Source: Euryarchaeota archaeon RBG_13_57_23
GTDB lineage: Archaea > Thermoplasmatota > Thermoplasmata > UBA10834
DNA length: 35,822 bases
Assembly: GCA_001800675.1 (NCBI GenBank)
Contig: MGVW01000035.1
Location: 172,772 to 208,593 of the forward strand
Direction: 5' to 3'
The notes under the pieces are model-generated. The model searched no databases. It was given only the letters and a program-made list of their open reading frames with translations, and was not told the origin of the DNA. The stretch's first letter is position 1; each line of letters begins with the position of its first letter. Of the stretch, positions 22,757 to 31,243 are shown in pieces. The position numbers were made by a program, and so were the translations under genes.

Positions 22757-23824
22757 ATGGCGAAGAAGAAAGCAGCAATACTTGGCTCAAGCGGAATGAT
22801 CGGCCAGCGATTCGCTCACATGCTGAACGACCACCCATACTTCGATGTCGTCGCTTACTGCGCCTCCGACAGGTCGGAGGGTAAGAAGCTCGCGGACGTA
22901 TGGAGACTGAGCGATCTGGACACCATCCCGGGGCTTTCGGAAGAGGTCATTCAGGCGACCGCAACCTCTGCGCTGATCAAGGAAGGCGTGGAGGTGGCGT
23001 TCAGCGGCCTTCCGTCCGATGTTGCGGGGCCCATCGAAAACGACCTCGCCGAGGCGGGCATAGCAGTATTCTCCAACGCCGCATCACATCGCATGGAACC
23101 GGACACTCCTATCCTGATACCGGAGATCAACGCAGAACACCTGGCCTCCGTGGAAGTGCAGAAGAGGAGGCGGAAGAAGGGTGGGTTCATCGTGACGAAC
23201 GCCAACTGCTCGGTCACTGGGCTCGCCCTTGGCCTGAAGCCATTGGTCGACAAGTTCGGATTCACAGAGATAGATGTCGCCACATATCAGGCGCTCTCGG
23301 GCGCTGGCTACCCGGGAGTATCTTCTCTCGACATCACCGGCAACGTCCTGCCATGGATCAAGAACGAGGAGGAGAAGATGGGCCTCGAGGGGAAGAAGAT
23401 CCTCGGCGCGTGGAAGAACGGCAGGTTCGTGGACAGCCCCGTGAACATCATGGCGTCTTGCGCCAGAGTCCACGTAAGGGATGGACACCTGGAAGCGGTA
23501 TTCATAAGGGATCGAGCCATCCCGGATGCGAAGACCATCGCGAAGGAACTCAGGAGCTTCAGGGCCAAACCACAGAAGCTGAAACTGCCGAGCGCGCCCG
23601 AGCAACCAATCATTGTCATGGATGAGCCGAACCGACCCCAGCCACTGCTCGACTCATACGCGGGAACACCTGATAGGGCCCGCGGTATGGCGACGGTGAT
23701 AGGCAGGATCCGAGTGACCGAAGGATGCCTCAGATTCTATCTCCTGTCACACAACACGATAAGAGGCGGAGCGGGAGGCTCGGTCTTGAACGCAGAACTG
23801 GCATTCAAGGAGGGAGTGATTTGA
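22757..23824 (+). CDS. asd: Aspartate-semialdehyde dehydrogenase
   Basis: Reduces aspartyl phosphate to aspartate semialdehyde with NADPH. The 355-aa enzyme is of the archaeal/fungal type: ILGSSGMIGQRF (8-19) binds NADP, TNANCSVTGL carries the nucleophile C151, QALSGAGYPGV follows, and RVHVRDGHLEAVF holds the catalytic-region H243. The product is a substrate both for AroA' at the start of the operon and for the COG1900 homocysteine system that follows. ATG 22757 lies one base after the tyrA stop, preceded by GAGGTGAGC. The end overlaps the next gene in TTGA. Confidence 0.96.
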   Translation: MAKKKAAILGSSGMIGQRFAHMLNDHPYFDVVAYCASDRSEGKKLADVWRLSDLDTIPGLSEEVIQATATSALIKEGVEVAFSGLPSDVAGPIENDLAEAGIAVFSNAASHRMEPDTPILIPEINAEHLASVEVQKRRRKKGGFIVTNANCSVTGLALGLKPLVDKFGFTEIDVATYQALSGAGYPGVSSLDITGNVLPWIKNEEEKMGLEGKKILGAWKNGRFVDSPVNIMASCARVHVRDGHLEAVFIRDRAIPDAKTIAKELRSFRAKPQKLKLPSAPEQPIIVMDEPNRPQPLLDSYAGTPDRARGMATVIGRIRVTEGCLRFYLLSHNTIRGGAGGSVLNAELAFKEGVI

Positions 23825-25026
23825 GCACGACCGAAAAAAGCAAGAAGGGAAAACCCGGCGCGAAGAGCTACGAGGAGATCAGGAAGAAGATCGCCGACGG
23901 CGACGCCGTGGTCATGACGGCGGAGGAGTTCAAGCAGTTCGTCAAGTCGAACGGCACGAAGAAAGCCGCCGCAGAAGTCGATGTAGTGACCACAGGCACC
24001 TTCGGGGCCATGTGTTCCTCAGGGGCGTACTTCAACTTCGGACACACGGACCCTCCGATAAAGATGCAGAGAGTCTGGATGGACGGAATACAAGCTCACG
24101 CAGGCCTGGCGGCAGTGGACGCCTACCTGGGAGCGACCGAGCTGGATGAGACAAACAACATGATGCACGGGGGAGCCCACGTGATAGAGGATCTTGTTAG
24201 GGGCAAAGCGGTCCGCCTTAAGGCCACGGCATATGGGACAGACTGCTACCCCAGGAAGGAGATCGACACCTATGTCAGCCTCAGGACGGTCAACCAGGCG
24301 GTTCTCCTCAATCTCCGCAACTGCTACCAGAACTACGCCGTGGCTACGAATTCGTCCTCGCGAACACTCTACACGTACATGGGCAAGCTGCTGCCGGAGC
24401 TCGGAAACGCCACCTACTCCAGCGCCGGTGAGCTTTCGCCGCTGCTCAACGACCCGTACTACAGGAGCATAGGGATAGGGACGAGGATATTCCTCGGCGG
24501 GGGGCAGGGGTTCGTCATCTGGGAGGGAACGCAGTTCAACCCAGGAGTCCCCAGGACCCCGGAAGGAGTCCCGAAAAGGCCTGCTGGGTCGATCGCCGTG
24601 ATAGGCGACCTCAAGCAGATGTCCCCGGATTTCCTGCGCGGGCTGACCTTCACCAGGTATGGGTCGTCTCTCGGGTTGGGCATCGGCATCCCGATCCCGA
24701 TTCTCGATGAAGAGATGGCGCGTTCATGCGCGGTCACGAACGACATGATATTCACGGCCGTGTTCGACTACAGCCAACAGAGCAGGTCCAGGACGGTGCT
24801 CAAGGAGATCTCATATGCCGCGCTCAGATCTGGCGAGGTCGAGATCAAGGGCAAGATGGTCCCAACATCATCTCTCTCGAGCCTGTACAAAGCTAGGCAG
24901 ATAGCACAACTCCTGAAGACGCAGATCCTGAAGAAGGAGTTCATGATCGAGAAGCCCGTCCAGAACTTCTCGCTCGAGCGGGTCTTCAAGCCACTAGATG
25001 TCAGAACCGAGAAGGAGGCGATGTGA
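23821..25026 (+). CDS. COG1900 (DUF39) homocysteine biosynthesis protein
   Basis: A 401-aa protein of the family shown genetically in Methanosarcina (MA1821 type) to make homocysteine from aspartate semialdehyde and sulfide, together with an NIL-ferredoxin partner. Family features are SYEEIRKKIADGDAVVMTAEEF near the N-terminus, TTGTFGAMCSSGAYFN with C65, MHGGAHVIEDLVRGK, YGTDCYPRKE with C142, and a long GGGQGFVIWEGTQFNPG block. The cysteines are candidates for sulfur handling. TTG 23821 is the start: it overlaps the asd stop (TTGA) and follows AAGGAGGGAG. The frame extends 32 codons upstream inside asd, which is not credible. It is followed directly by its expected partner. Confidence 0.9.
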   Translation: MSTTEKSKKGKPGAKSYEEIRKKIADGDAVVMTAEEFKQFVKSNGTKKAAAEVDVVTTGTFGAMCSSGAYFNFGHTDPPIKMQRVWMDGIQAHAGLAAVDAYLGATELDETNNMMHGGAHVIEDLVRGKAVRLKATAYGTDCYPRKEIDTYVSLRTVNQAVLLNLRNCYQNYAVATNSSSRTLYTYMGKLLPELGNATYSSAGELSPLLNDPYYRSIGIGTRIFLGGGQGFVIWEGTQFNPGVPRTPEGVPKRPAGSIAVIGDLKQMSPDFLRGLTFTRYGSSLGLGIGIPIPILDEEMARSCAVTNDMIFTAVFDYSQQSRSRTVLKEISYAALRSGEVEIKGKMVPTSSLSSLYKARQIAQLLKTQILKKEFMIEKPVQNFSLERVFKPLDVRTEKEAM

Positions 25027-25428
25027 GTGAAGACCAAGGTAGTCCTCAACTTCAATCCGGAGCTTGCGAACCAGCCGATAACTCACAATCTGATCGCCAA
25101 ACACCACCTGATGGTCAACATCCTCAGGGCGGAGATCGACGAGATCGGCGGGAAGATGGTGCTCGAGCTCTCAGGGAAGGCGGATGACATCAGAAGGGGC
25201 ATCGACTATCTGAAGCATAACGGCGTCGGAGTCCGCCCCATCAAGGAGGGCGTCAGGCGGGATGACGATGTGTGCACCCACTGCGGGATGTGCGTGTCCA
25301 TCTGTCCCACGAAGGCCTTGGCCTACGACCCGAAGACGGGGAAGATCACTTTCACCGAGGAGAAGTGCGTCGCATGCGGAGTGTGCATCGACGCGTGTCC
25401 GCCGAGAGCGATGGAGATCCTGATATGA
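25027..25428 (+). CDS. NIL-domain ferredoxin, partner of COG1900
   Basis: The 133-aa protein has an N-terminal NIL domain (about 3-75), the ACT-like module also found on methionine ABC transporter ATPases, then two 4Fe-4S motifs: C83/86/89/93 and C114/117/120/124. In methanogens the homologue (MA1822 type) acts with COG1900 in homocysteine synthesis, presumably supplying electrons for making the thiol from the aldehyde. The GTG start directly follows the upstream TGA, with AAGGAGG just before it. The 3' end overlaps the next gene in ATGA. Confidence 0.92.
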   Translation: MKTKVVLNFNPELANQPITHNLIAKHHLMVNILRAEIDEIGGKMVLELSGKADDIRRGIDYLKHNGVGVRPIKEGVRRDDDVCTHCGMCVSICPTKALAYDPKTGKITFTEEKCVACGVCIDACPPRAMEILI

Positions 25429-26204
25429 GTCTGTTCGTAACGGCAAAGGTCGAGATCCAGGAGACGGCAGCCACAATAGGCGCGGAGAGGGAGCTCATCT
25501 CCCTAGCAGTGGACGCCATCAAAGCGGCGCGTCTGGACATCGAGAGACAGATCAGGAAGGACCGCTTCTTCCTGACCACCCTTGAACCCTACGAGCCAGA
25601 CAAGCACTCGAGCCGCATCGTTCAGAGGATGTGCGAAGCATCCAATGTAGCCGGGGTAGGACCGATGGCAACGGTCGCGGGAACAATAGCGCAAGAGGCT
25701 TTGGAGGCAATGGAAGCCGCAGGATGCACCCACGGCTGGGTCGACAATGGGGGAGACATAGCGTTGATCCTGGACGACTCAGCGACACTCGAGGTCTTCT
25801 CCGAGCCCGGGAGCGATTCAGCATTCGCCCTGGAGCTCGAGCGTTCAGATAGGCACTTCGGGATCTGCACTAGCAGTGGGAGACTTGGCCACTCAATAAG
25901 CTTCGGAAACGCGGACGTCGTGGTTGTCATTGCGCAGGACGCAGTGATTGCAGACGCTCTCGCGACCGCTGTTGGCAACCGGATATCGCTGCCCGAGGAT
26001 CTGAGGACCTGCTTCGACGGTTTCAAGAGCACTCCGGGCCTGATCGGAGCGCTTGCGATGTGCGACGGCTCTGTGGCGACCCATGGACGCGTGCCCAGAA
26101 TCGTCGAGGTGGAGCATAACGCGGAGAGACTCACTGTACACACCAGGATGGCATCAAGCAAGTACCTGGGCGCTCAGCAGAAGCGTGCTGAGGTGAGGAC
26201 ATGA
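25425..26204 (+). CDS. UPF0280 (COG2122) protein, probable sulfide-assimilation factor
   Basis: The 259-aa product belongs to the UPF0280 group: ERELISLAVDAIKAARLDIE, GVGPMATVAGTIAQEALEAM, WVDNGGDIALIL, GICTSSGRLGHSISFGNADVVVVIA and DALATAVGN are its conserved blocks. The GGD and TSSG segments resemble those of ApbE-type flavin transferases, so a nucleotide- or flavin-related fold is likely. A Methanosarcina homologue (MA1715, from memory) was reported to make sulfide assimilation into homocysteine and cysteine efficient; the biochemical role is unclear. ATG 25425 overlaps the ferredoxin stop, and the 3' end overlaps lysC, both as ATGA. This close coupling to COG1900 and asd supports the sulfide role. 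Confidence 0.85.
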   Translation: MSLFVTAKVEIQETAATIGAERELISLAVDAIKAARLDIERQIRKDRFFLTTLEPYEPDKHSSRIVQRMCEASNVAGVGPMATVAGTIAQEALEAMEAAGCTHGWVDNGGDIALILDDSATLEVFSEPGSDSAFALELERSDRHFGICTSSGRLGHSISFGNADVVVVIAQDAVIADALATAVGNRISLPEDLRTCFDGFKSTPGLIGALAMCDGSVATHGRVPRIVEVEHNAERLTVHTRMASSKYLGAQQKRAEVRT

Positions 26205-27598
26205 AGATACTGAAGTTCGGAGGGACGTGTCTCGCGTCTGAGGACACGCTCCACAGATTGACGAAGGTCGTGAAAGATACAGATGCGGACAAGGTTGTTG
26301 TCGTCTCCGCCGCGTCAGGGGTCACCAACTCCATCAAGGAATTCCTGTCCAAGCCCAGGCAAGAGAACGAGATCGATGATTTCCTGCTCAAGATCAAGCT
26401 CCGCCATGTCGAGATGCTCCCCAAAAAGGACGGGCAGAAGAGGAAGGAGGCCATCGAGCAGATCGAGGCTAAGGTGACGAAGCTCGAGAGGCTCCTCTAT
26501 GGCATCACGTACACGGAGGAGTTGACCCCGAGGACGAACGACCTCATCCTCAGCTTCGGCGAGCGGTTGTCGACCATAGTGGTCGCCTCGAGGCTCTCCC
26601 ACGAGGGCATGGACGCAGTACCCATGGAGACGGATGCCATAGGAATGATAACCAATGAGCAGTATGGGAACGCGATAGCCATCCTCGACAAGTGCGAGAA
26701 GAACATGGGTCCGGCGCTGCATGCTGCCGTGAAGAAGGGACAGGTGCCCGTCGTGACTGGGTTCTTCGGAATAACGGATTCAGGACACGTCACGACGGTC
26801 GGAAGGAGCGGGACGGACTACTCGGCCGCAGTGGTGGGATACTCCCTAGGCGCAGGACCGATCGAGATCTGGAAGGAGGTCGACGGATTCATGAGCGCGG
26901 ATCCGAAGCTGGTGAAGGATGCGTTCATGCTCGACACTCTCTCATACGAGGAAGCGGCTGAGCTGGCGTACTTCGGCGCGCAAGTGCTCCATCCAAGGGC
27001 GGTTCATCCGGCGAGACTGAAGGGAATCGACATAGTGATCAAGAACCTGTTCAAGCCTGAATCACCGGGCACGGTCATCGGAAAGAGCAAGATGACGAGG
27101 AAGGACATCATCAAGAGCGTATCCTATGTGCCCAATGTCGCCACCTTCAAGGTCTATGACACGGGTGCTGGATACAAATCGGGCTTTCTCGCCGATGTCA
27201 CTGACTGCTTCCACAAAGCGGGCATCAACATATTTTCGGCCGCCACCTCACAGACATGCGTCGCGGTGCTGATAGACGAGAACGACGTCCCTCACGCCAA
27301 GAAGGCGTTCAAAGTGCTAATGGGCACGATGGGTGAGAGCTACCACGTGGTCTCCAACATGGCGCTCATCTGTACGGTGGGTGAGGGCTTCGGGCAGACC
27401 AAGGGGGTCGCGGCCAGGGTCTTCAACGCCGTCGCGGCGAAAAGCGTCAACGTCGACCTGATATCAGCGGGCGCATCGATGGTCGCCTACCACTTCACGG
27501 TTGACAAGAAGGACCTCAAGAACACGGTTCAGGCGATACACGATGAGTTCTGGGGCAAGGAGCTGCACCAGAACACCGCGAACAATCCGGTCTCCTAG
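26201..27598 (+). CDS. lysC: Aspartate kinase with two ACT domains
   Basis: Phosphorylates aspartate, the entry to aspartate semialdehyde. The 465-aa protein has KFGGTCL at 5-11, VVVSAASGVTNS, SFGERLS, VGRSGTDYSAAVVGY and WKEVDGFMSADPK in the kinase part. The last 160 residues contain paired ACT domains (GFLADVTDCFHKAGINIFSA and GVAARVFNAVAAKSVNVDLIS), which usually bind threonine or lysine for feedback inhibition. It is the last gene of the operon and the enzyme upstream of asd. Homoserine dehydrogenase and threonine genes are not here. The TAG stop is interlocked with the stop of the convergent molybdoenzyme gene in CTAG. Confidence 0.96.
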   Translation: MKILKFGGTCLASEDTLHRLTKVVKDTDADKVVVVSAASGVTNSIKEFLSKPRQENEIDDFLLKIKLRHVEMLPKKDGQKRKEAIEQIEAKVTKLERLLYGITYTEELTPRTNDLILSFGERLSTIVVASRLSHEGMDAVPMETDAIGMITNEQYGNAIAILDKCEKNMGPALHAAVKKGQVPVVTGFFGITDSGHVTTVGRSGTDYSAAVVGYSLGAGPIEIWKEVDGFMSADPKLVKDAFMLDTLSYEEAAELAYFGAQVLHPRAVHPARLKGIDIVIKNLFKPESPGTVIGKSKMTRKDIIKSVSYVPNVATFKVYDTGAGYKSGFLADVTDCFHKAGINIFSAATSQTCVAVLIDENDVPHAKKAFKVLMGTMGESYHVVSNMALICTVGEGFGQTKGVAARVFNAVAAKSVNVDLISAGASMVAYHFTVDKKDLKNTVQAIHDEFWGKELHQNTANNPVS

Positions 27599-29538
27599 GC
27601 CACGCGTACAAAGGTCGAGTTGAAAGCCGAATTGCCTCCGTACTTCTGGACGAAGTCGGTCGTGAGGAAGTTCACGTTCTTGCCTCCCGAGAGCTTCGGC
27701 CAAAGCACCGAATACGAGACCATCACGCCTCTGGGGACATTGGCAGATATCTCCACCCTCACTGTCCAATCTCCGAACTCGTTGGCAAGCGTGACCGTCC
27801 CGCCATTCTCCATCTCCTCGTCCTCTGCGTCCTTCGCGTTGACGTAGACGACCGGCTGGATCTCAAGATGCATCTGATGGTATTGAGATCTCACCAGCAG
27901 CCTGTGCACCGGGGATAGGAGCTGGTAAGGGAGCTTCTTCTCCACGTCGACATGCACCGGGAGTCCTCCCAGCCCTTCCGAGATAGCCGCAGACGAGAAG
28001 AGCTCGATCTTCTTCGTGGGTGTGGCGTAGACGTTCCTGTTCGGTACCTTCATTCGCAGGAACCCCTTCTTCTTCAGGTCTTCGAAAGTCCCTTCGACCA
28101 CCTTGCTCTTGGAGATCAGGGTTCTGGCAATCTTCTCGTCCTCCTCGAACAGCTCCCTGGATATTAGGCGCATCGCCCCGGCAAGCGCCCGAAACAAGTC
28201 GCTGTTCGACTTGGCCTCCCCCAGGGGCTCGATCGCCTTCTCATTCAATGAAAGATACTGGTGCATGTATGATGTGTGGATGTCGAAGTGCTCGAAGAAA
28301 CTAGTGGCTGGCAGCACGATGTCCGCATAGTCCGCCGTGTCCGTCATGAACAGGTCATGGACCACCGTGAACACATCATCTCTGGCGAACCCTTTGCGCA
28401 CCAAAGTCTGGTTCGGCAGGGTGGCCAGCGGGTTGGAGTTGTAGACGAACATCATCTTGATCCTCCCGGACTCGAGGGTCCTGCCGATGTCGACCATGTT
28501 GTATTGGAGCTTCTTCCTCGAAGTGAGTGTGGTCCCCTCGAGATAGGCCCTATCGAAGTCGTCGATGTCCGTCGAGTAGAAGAATCCCCTGTTCTCACCT
28601 ATGAGCGCTGGCAGGATGCCTATCGCGCGTATCATCTCCCCGCCGTTCCTGTGCCTCTGCATCCCGTATCCCATCATGATGCAGTTGGGGCGCAGGGAGA
28701 CGTAGTCCGCGATGAAGTCCTCCATATCTCTCGTCTTCAGCCCCGTCAACCTCGCCATCGCATTAAGGTCGTACTTTCTGCTTATCTCAACGAGCCTCTC
28801 GAACCCCGTCGTGTTGAGCTTGACGAACTCCTCTGGATACAGCCGGTTCTCGATTATGTGATTGATGCAACCCAGCGCCATGGCGGCATCGGACATTGGT
28901 TTGATTTGAAGATGGACGCCCAACTCTGCGGTAGCGGTCCTTATCGGGTCGATGACGTATATCTTCGCCCCGCGCTTCTGGGCCTTCTTGATCATGTCGA
29001 TGCCGTGCGGAGTGCTCCACGCAGGGTTCATCCCCCAGACGACAATCAGCCTGCATTGCTCGATCTCCTCGGGAAGCATCCCCAGGCTCGAGCCCCAGAC
29101 TATTCCGAGAGCCTTGTCTCCCGCCCTCGAGCAAATGGTGTGTGTGATCCTGGAAGCGCCTATGGCGTTGAAGAACCGGCTGGGGAATTCCCTTTGGATC
29201 AAACCCATCGTCCCAGCATAATCGAACTGAAGCACGGAGTCCGTTCCGTACTTCGTTGACCGTTCCCTGATCTGGTCGGCAATGTCCTGGAGCGCTTGGT
29301 CCCAAGAAACCCGTTTGAACTTGCCCTTGCCCTTAGGGCCGTCCCTCTTCATCGGATAGAGCACGCGCTGCTTCGAGTAGACGTACTGGCTCAGCCCCTG
29401 GGCCTTCGGGCACAGGAATCCCTTTGTGAAGGGCTGCTTGTCGTTAGCCTCGATGGTGTGGAGCTTTCCGTTCCTGACCCGGGTCACGATGGAGCATGTG
29501 TCGTAGCAGTCTCTGGGACATGTGTTGAATATGTACAA
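27595..29538 (-). CDS. Molybdopterin oxidoreductase (DMSO reductase/formate dehydrogenase superfamily)
   Basis: A 647-aa cytoplasmic enzyme (no signal peptide or Tat motif). The N-terminal 4Fe-4S motif is C7-x3-C11-x3-C15-x27-C43. THTICSRAG places C136 at the probable molybdenum/tungsten ligand. Later segments are VVWGMNPAWSTPHG, MGYGMQRHRNGG, VYNSNPLATLPNQ, DTADYADIVLPATSFFEH and a C-terminal molydopterin dinucleotide-binding domain with SQYHQMHL. No electron-transfer or membrane subunit is adjacent, so substrate and partner are unknown. TTG 29538 is the start: GGAGGA lies seven bases before it, and no ATG or GTG occurs between it and the upstream stop. A palindromic TATA box is about 65 bp upstream. 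Confidence 0.9.
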   Translation of the reverse strand: MYIFNTCPRDCYDTCSIVTRVRNGKLHTIEANDKQPFTKGFLCPKAQGLSQYVYSKQRVLYPMKRDGPKGKGKFKRVSWDQALQDIADQIRERSTKYGTDSVLQFDYAGTMGLIQREFPSRFFNAIGASRITHTICSRAGDKALGIVWGSSLGMLPEEIEQCRLIVVWGMNPAWSTPHGIDMIKKAQKRGAKIYVIDPIRTATAELGVHLQIKPMSDAAMALGCINHIIENRLYPEEFVKLNTTGFERLVEISRKYDLNAMARLTGLKTRDMEDFIADYVSLRPNCIMMGYGMQRHRNGGEMIRAIGILPALIGENRGFFYSTDIDDFDRAYLEGTTLTSRKKLQYNMVDIGRTLESGRIKMMFVYNSNPLATLPNQTLVRKGFARDDVFTVVHDLFMTDTADYADIVLPATSFFEHFDIHTSYMHQYLSLNEKAIEPLGEAKSNSDLFRALAGAMRLISRELFEEDEKIARTLISKSKVVEGTFEDLKKKGFLRMKVPNRNVYATPTKKIELFSSAAISEGLGGLPVHVDVEKKLPYQLLSPVHRLLVRSQYHQMHLEIQPVVYVNAKDAEDEEMENGGTVTLANEFGDWTVRVEISANVPRGVMVSYSVLWPKLSGGKNVNFLTTDFVQKYGGNSAFNSTFVRVA

Positions 29539-29602
29539 CTCTGGGTCCTCCGGTCGAAGAAGACGGGTGCTCCTCTGCGACTACTGGACTATGTTACGGG
29601 GA

Positions 29603-29610
29603 TTTATAAA
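29603..29610 (-). promoter_or_regulatory. TATA box of the molybdoenzyme gene
   Basis: TTTATAAA is an excellent, self-complementary TATA box. On the minus strand it predicts a start near 29580 and a leader of about 40 nt with the GGAGGA site. Being palindromic it could also fire to the right, but no plus-strand gene follows. Confidence 0.55.
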
Positions 29611-29681
29611 TTACCTGGCCAGGGCATTCATCCCGACAAGGGAACAACAATTGCTCCTCGAGTGGCGCGAGGATGACTTGG

Positions 29682-30188
29682 TCATTTCCACTTCGAACCC
29701 CACTTGTCTCTGGAAAAGAGCTCGTCCAGCTGTTTCCTATTCCTGGTCGAAGGGTTCTGAGCCGGGTATCCGAGCGTCATGCAGATGTGCACCTTCTGGT
29801 TGCCGGGTATCCCCAGGATATTCTTGACCATCTCCGGGTCGAAGTCGCCGATCCAGCATGTGCCTAAGCCCAGCTCGACCGCCCTCAAGGATAGGTGGTC
29901 CAACGCAATTGCCAGGTCGATCGCATTGTAATCGTCCTCCGCCACTCCCACAAGATACGCGGAGCACTGCCCGACGAAGCTCTGGTTGCCGGAGGCGGGG
30001 ACGAGGCTGCTCCTCACGGCGTCATCAGTGACGACCACGATATTCCATGCCTGCAGGTTGCTCGAAGACGGAGCCAGTCTCGCTGCGTCAAGAAGCTCTT
30101 CCAGAACATCGCGAGGGATATCCTTGCTCTGATATTCTCTGATACTCCGTCTTGCTTTGATCGCGTCCTTGACTTCCACTTCGAACAC
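29682..30188 (-). CDS. Nitroreductase-family FMN oxidoreductase
   Basis: The 168-aa protein has the family opening AIKARRSIREYQ (RRSIR at 13-17 binds FMN phosphate), LLDAARLAPSSSNLQAW, the central ALDHLSLRAVELGLGTCWIG and LGYPAQ near the end. It is at the short end of the family. Substrates range from nitroaromatics to quinones and cofactors, and none is indicated here. The GTG start directly follows the TAG of the flavin-reductase-like gene, so the two are probably co-transcribed and share flavin chemistry. Confidence 0.92.
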   Translation of the reverse strand: MFEVEVKDAIKARRSIREYQSKDIPRDVLEELLDAARLAPSSSNLQAWNIVVVTDDAVRSSLVPASGNQSFVGQCSAYLVGVAEDDYNAIDLAIALDHLSLRAVELGLGTCWIGDFDPEMVKNILGIPGNQKVHICMTLGYPAQNPSTRNRKQLDELFSRDKWGSKWK

Positions 30189-30695
30189 CTACTTCAACAA
30201 CTCTCCGATGACCCTGTACTCGCCCCAATATAACATCATGTCCGCCTTGTCGTAGTGCGGATCCTGTCTTGCGGCGACTATCTCCCCTATGAACCACGTA
30301 TGATCGCCCGCCTCGACCTCCTTCACCTTCACGCATTCGATGTTGACAGGACATTCCGCGATCAATGGCGCGGAAATCTTGGATGCCTTCTCCCTCGTCA
30401 GGCCTGATGCCTCGAACTTGTCCACCCGCCTCCCTGACTTCGAGCCGCACACCTCCGTCTCCCTGAGGAGCCTGCGGTCTGGCACATTGATGGCAAAGTC
30501 CTTGCTCTCCTTGAAAAGCCGGTGGCTGAACCGCTTCGGCCCGATCCCGACTCCGATGTAGGGCGGCCTGAAGGAGAAAACATGGCACATGGCAAGCGTG
30601 ATTATGTTGTCTTTCTCGCCGCCGACCGTCCCCAGCACGACGGGAAACCCGGAGAAACAGTCCTCGGCCTCATCTGCAGAGATGCTCTTCTTCAT
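30189..30695 (-). CDS. Flavin reductase-like FMN-binding protein (flavoredoxin type)
   Basis: The 168-aa product is a split-barrel FMN-binding protein: FPVVLGTVGGEKDNIITLAMCHVFSFRPPYIGVGIGP, here in two adjoining stretches, is the usual flavin-binding entry, followed by the FAINVPDRRLL and AECPVNIECVKVKEVEAGDHTWFIGEI blocks. Homologues act as flavoredoxins or NAD(P)H:flavin oxidoreductases. ATG 30695 (MKKSISADEAED) is preferred to ATG 30707, which would add four residues (MGGS). It is followed without a gap by the nitroreductase gene. Confidence 0.9.
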   Translation of the reverse strand: MKKSISADEAEDCFSGFPVVLGTVGGEKDNIITLAMCHVFSFRPPYIGVGIGPKRFSHRLFKESKDFAINVPDRRLLRETEVCGSKSGRRVDKFEASGLTREKASKISAPLIAECPVNIECVKVKEVEAGDHTWFIGEIVAARQDPHYDKADMMLYWGEYRVIGELLK

Positions 30696-30734
30696 CGACC
30701 CACCCATGGGAGCGTAAGTCCTGAAACCCTCAGC

Positions 30735-31118
30735 TCACTCGCCGACCAGCTTCTTGTACTCGTCCGCGGACATGAGCGCCGACAGCTCGCCCGGATCGCT
30801 CATCTCGATGACCGCGATCCACCCTTGGCCGTACGGGTCCTTGTTCAGAAGCTCCGGGGAGTCCACGAGCTTGTCATTTGCCTCCTTGACTGCGCCAGAG
30901 ACGGGCGCGAAAACCTCAGACACGGTCTTCACCGACTCCACATTGCCCAATATCTCGCCGACTTTCAGATCCTTGCCTATCGTCGGAAGCTCCACGAAGA
31001 CAATCTCAGTGAGCTCCGCCTGGGCGTGATCCGTGATCCCGATTTGAGCGAGCTTTCCTTCGGCCTTGACCCACTCGTGGTCCTTGGTGTACTTGAGACC
31101 TGGAAGAACTACCGACAT
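30735..31118 (-). CDS. gcvH: Glycine cleavage system H protein (lipoyl carrier)
   Basis: The 127-aa protein carries the lipoyl domain with K64 in ESVKTVSEV as the lipoylation site. YTKDHEWVK at 10-18, GITDHAQAELTEIVFVELP and SGAVKEANDKL are classical H-protein motifs, as is the C-terminal NKDPYGQGWIAVIEM. No gcvT, gcvP or lipoate ligase gene is in the window, so its partners are elsewhere or it serves another lipoyl-dependent process. The ATG follows GGGAGG, and a TATA box lies about 43 bp upstream. Confidence 0.95.
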   Translation of the reverse strand: MSVVLPGLKYTKDHEWVKAEGKLAQIGITDHAQAELTEIVFVELPTIGKDLKVGEILGNVESVKTVSEVFAPVSGAVKEANDKLVDSPELLNKDPYGQGWIAVIEMSDPGELSALMSADEYKKLVGE

Positions 31119-31157
31119 AACTGGCCTCCCACGACGCGCGGGATGTTGTTATCCGAA

Positions 31158-31164
31158 TTTATAA
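31158..31164 (-). promoter_or_regulatory. TATA box of gcvH
   Basis: TTTATAA (TTATAAA on the minus strand) predicts a transcription start near 31135 and a 17-nt leader containing the GGGAGG site before ATG 31118. Confidence 0.55.
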
Positions 31165-31243
31165 CTTCTCCCTCTGGCCCGAAAGGGAGTAAACCGGTTC
31201 GGCAAGGTTCGAGGAGCAAGTCTGCAAATGCATGAAACAGATA

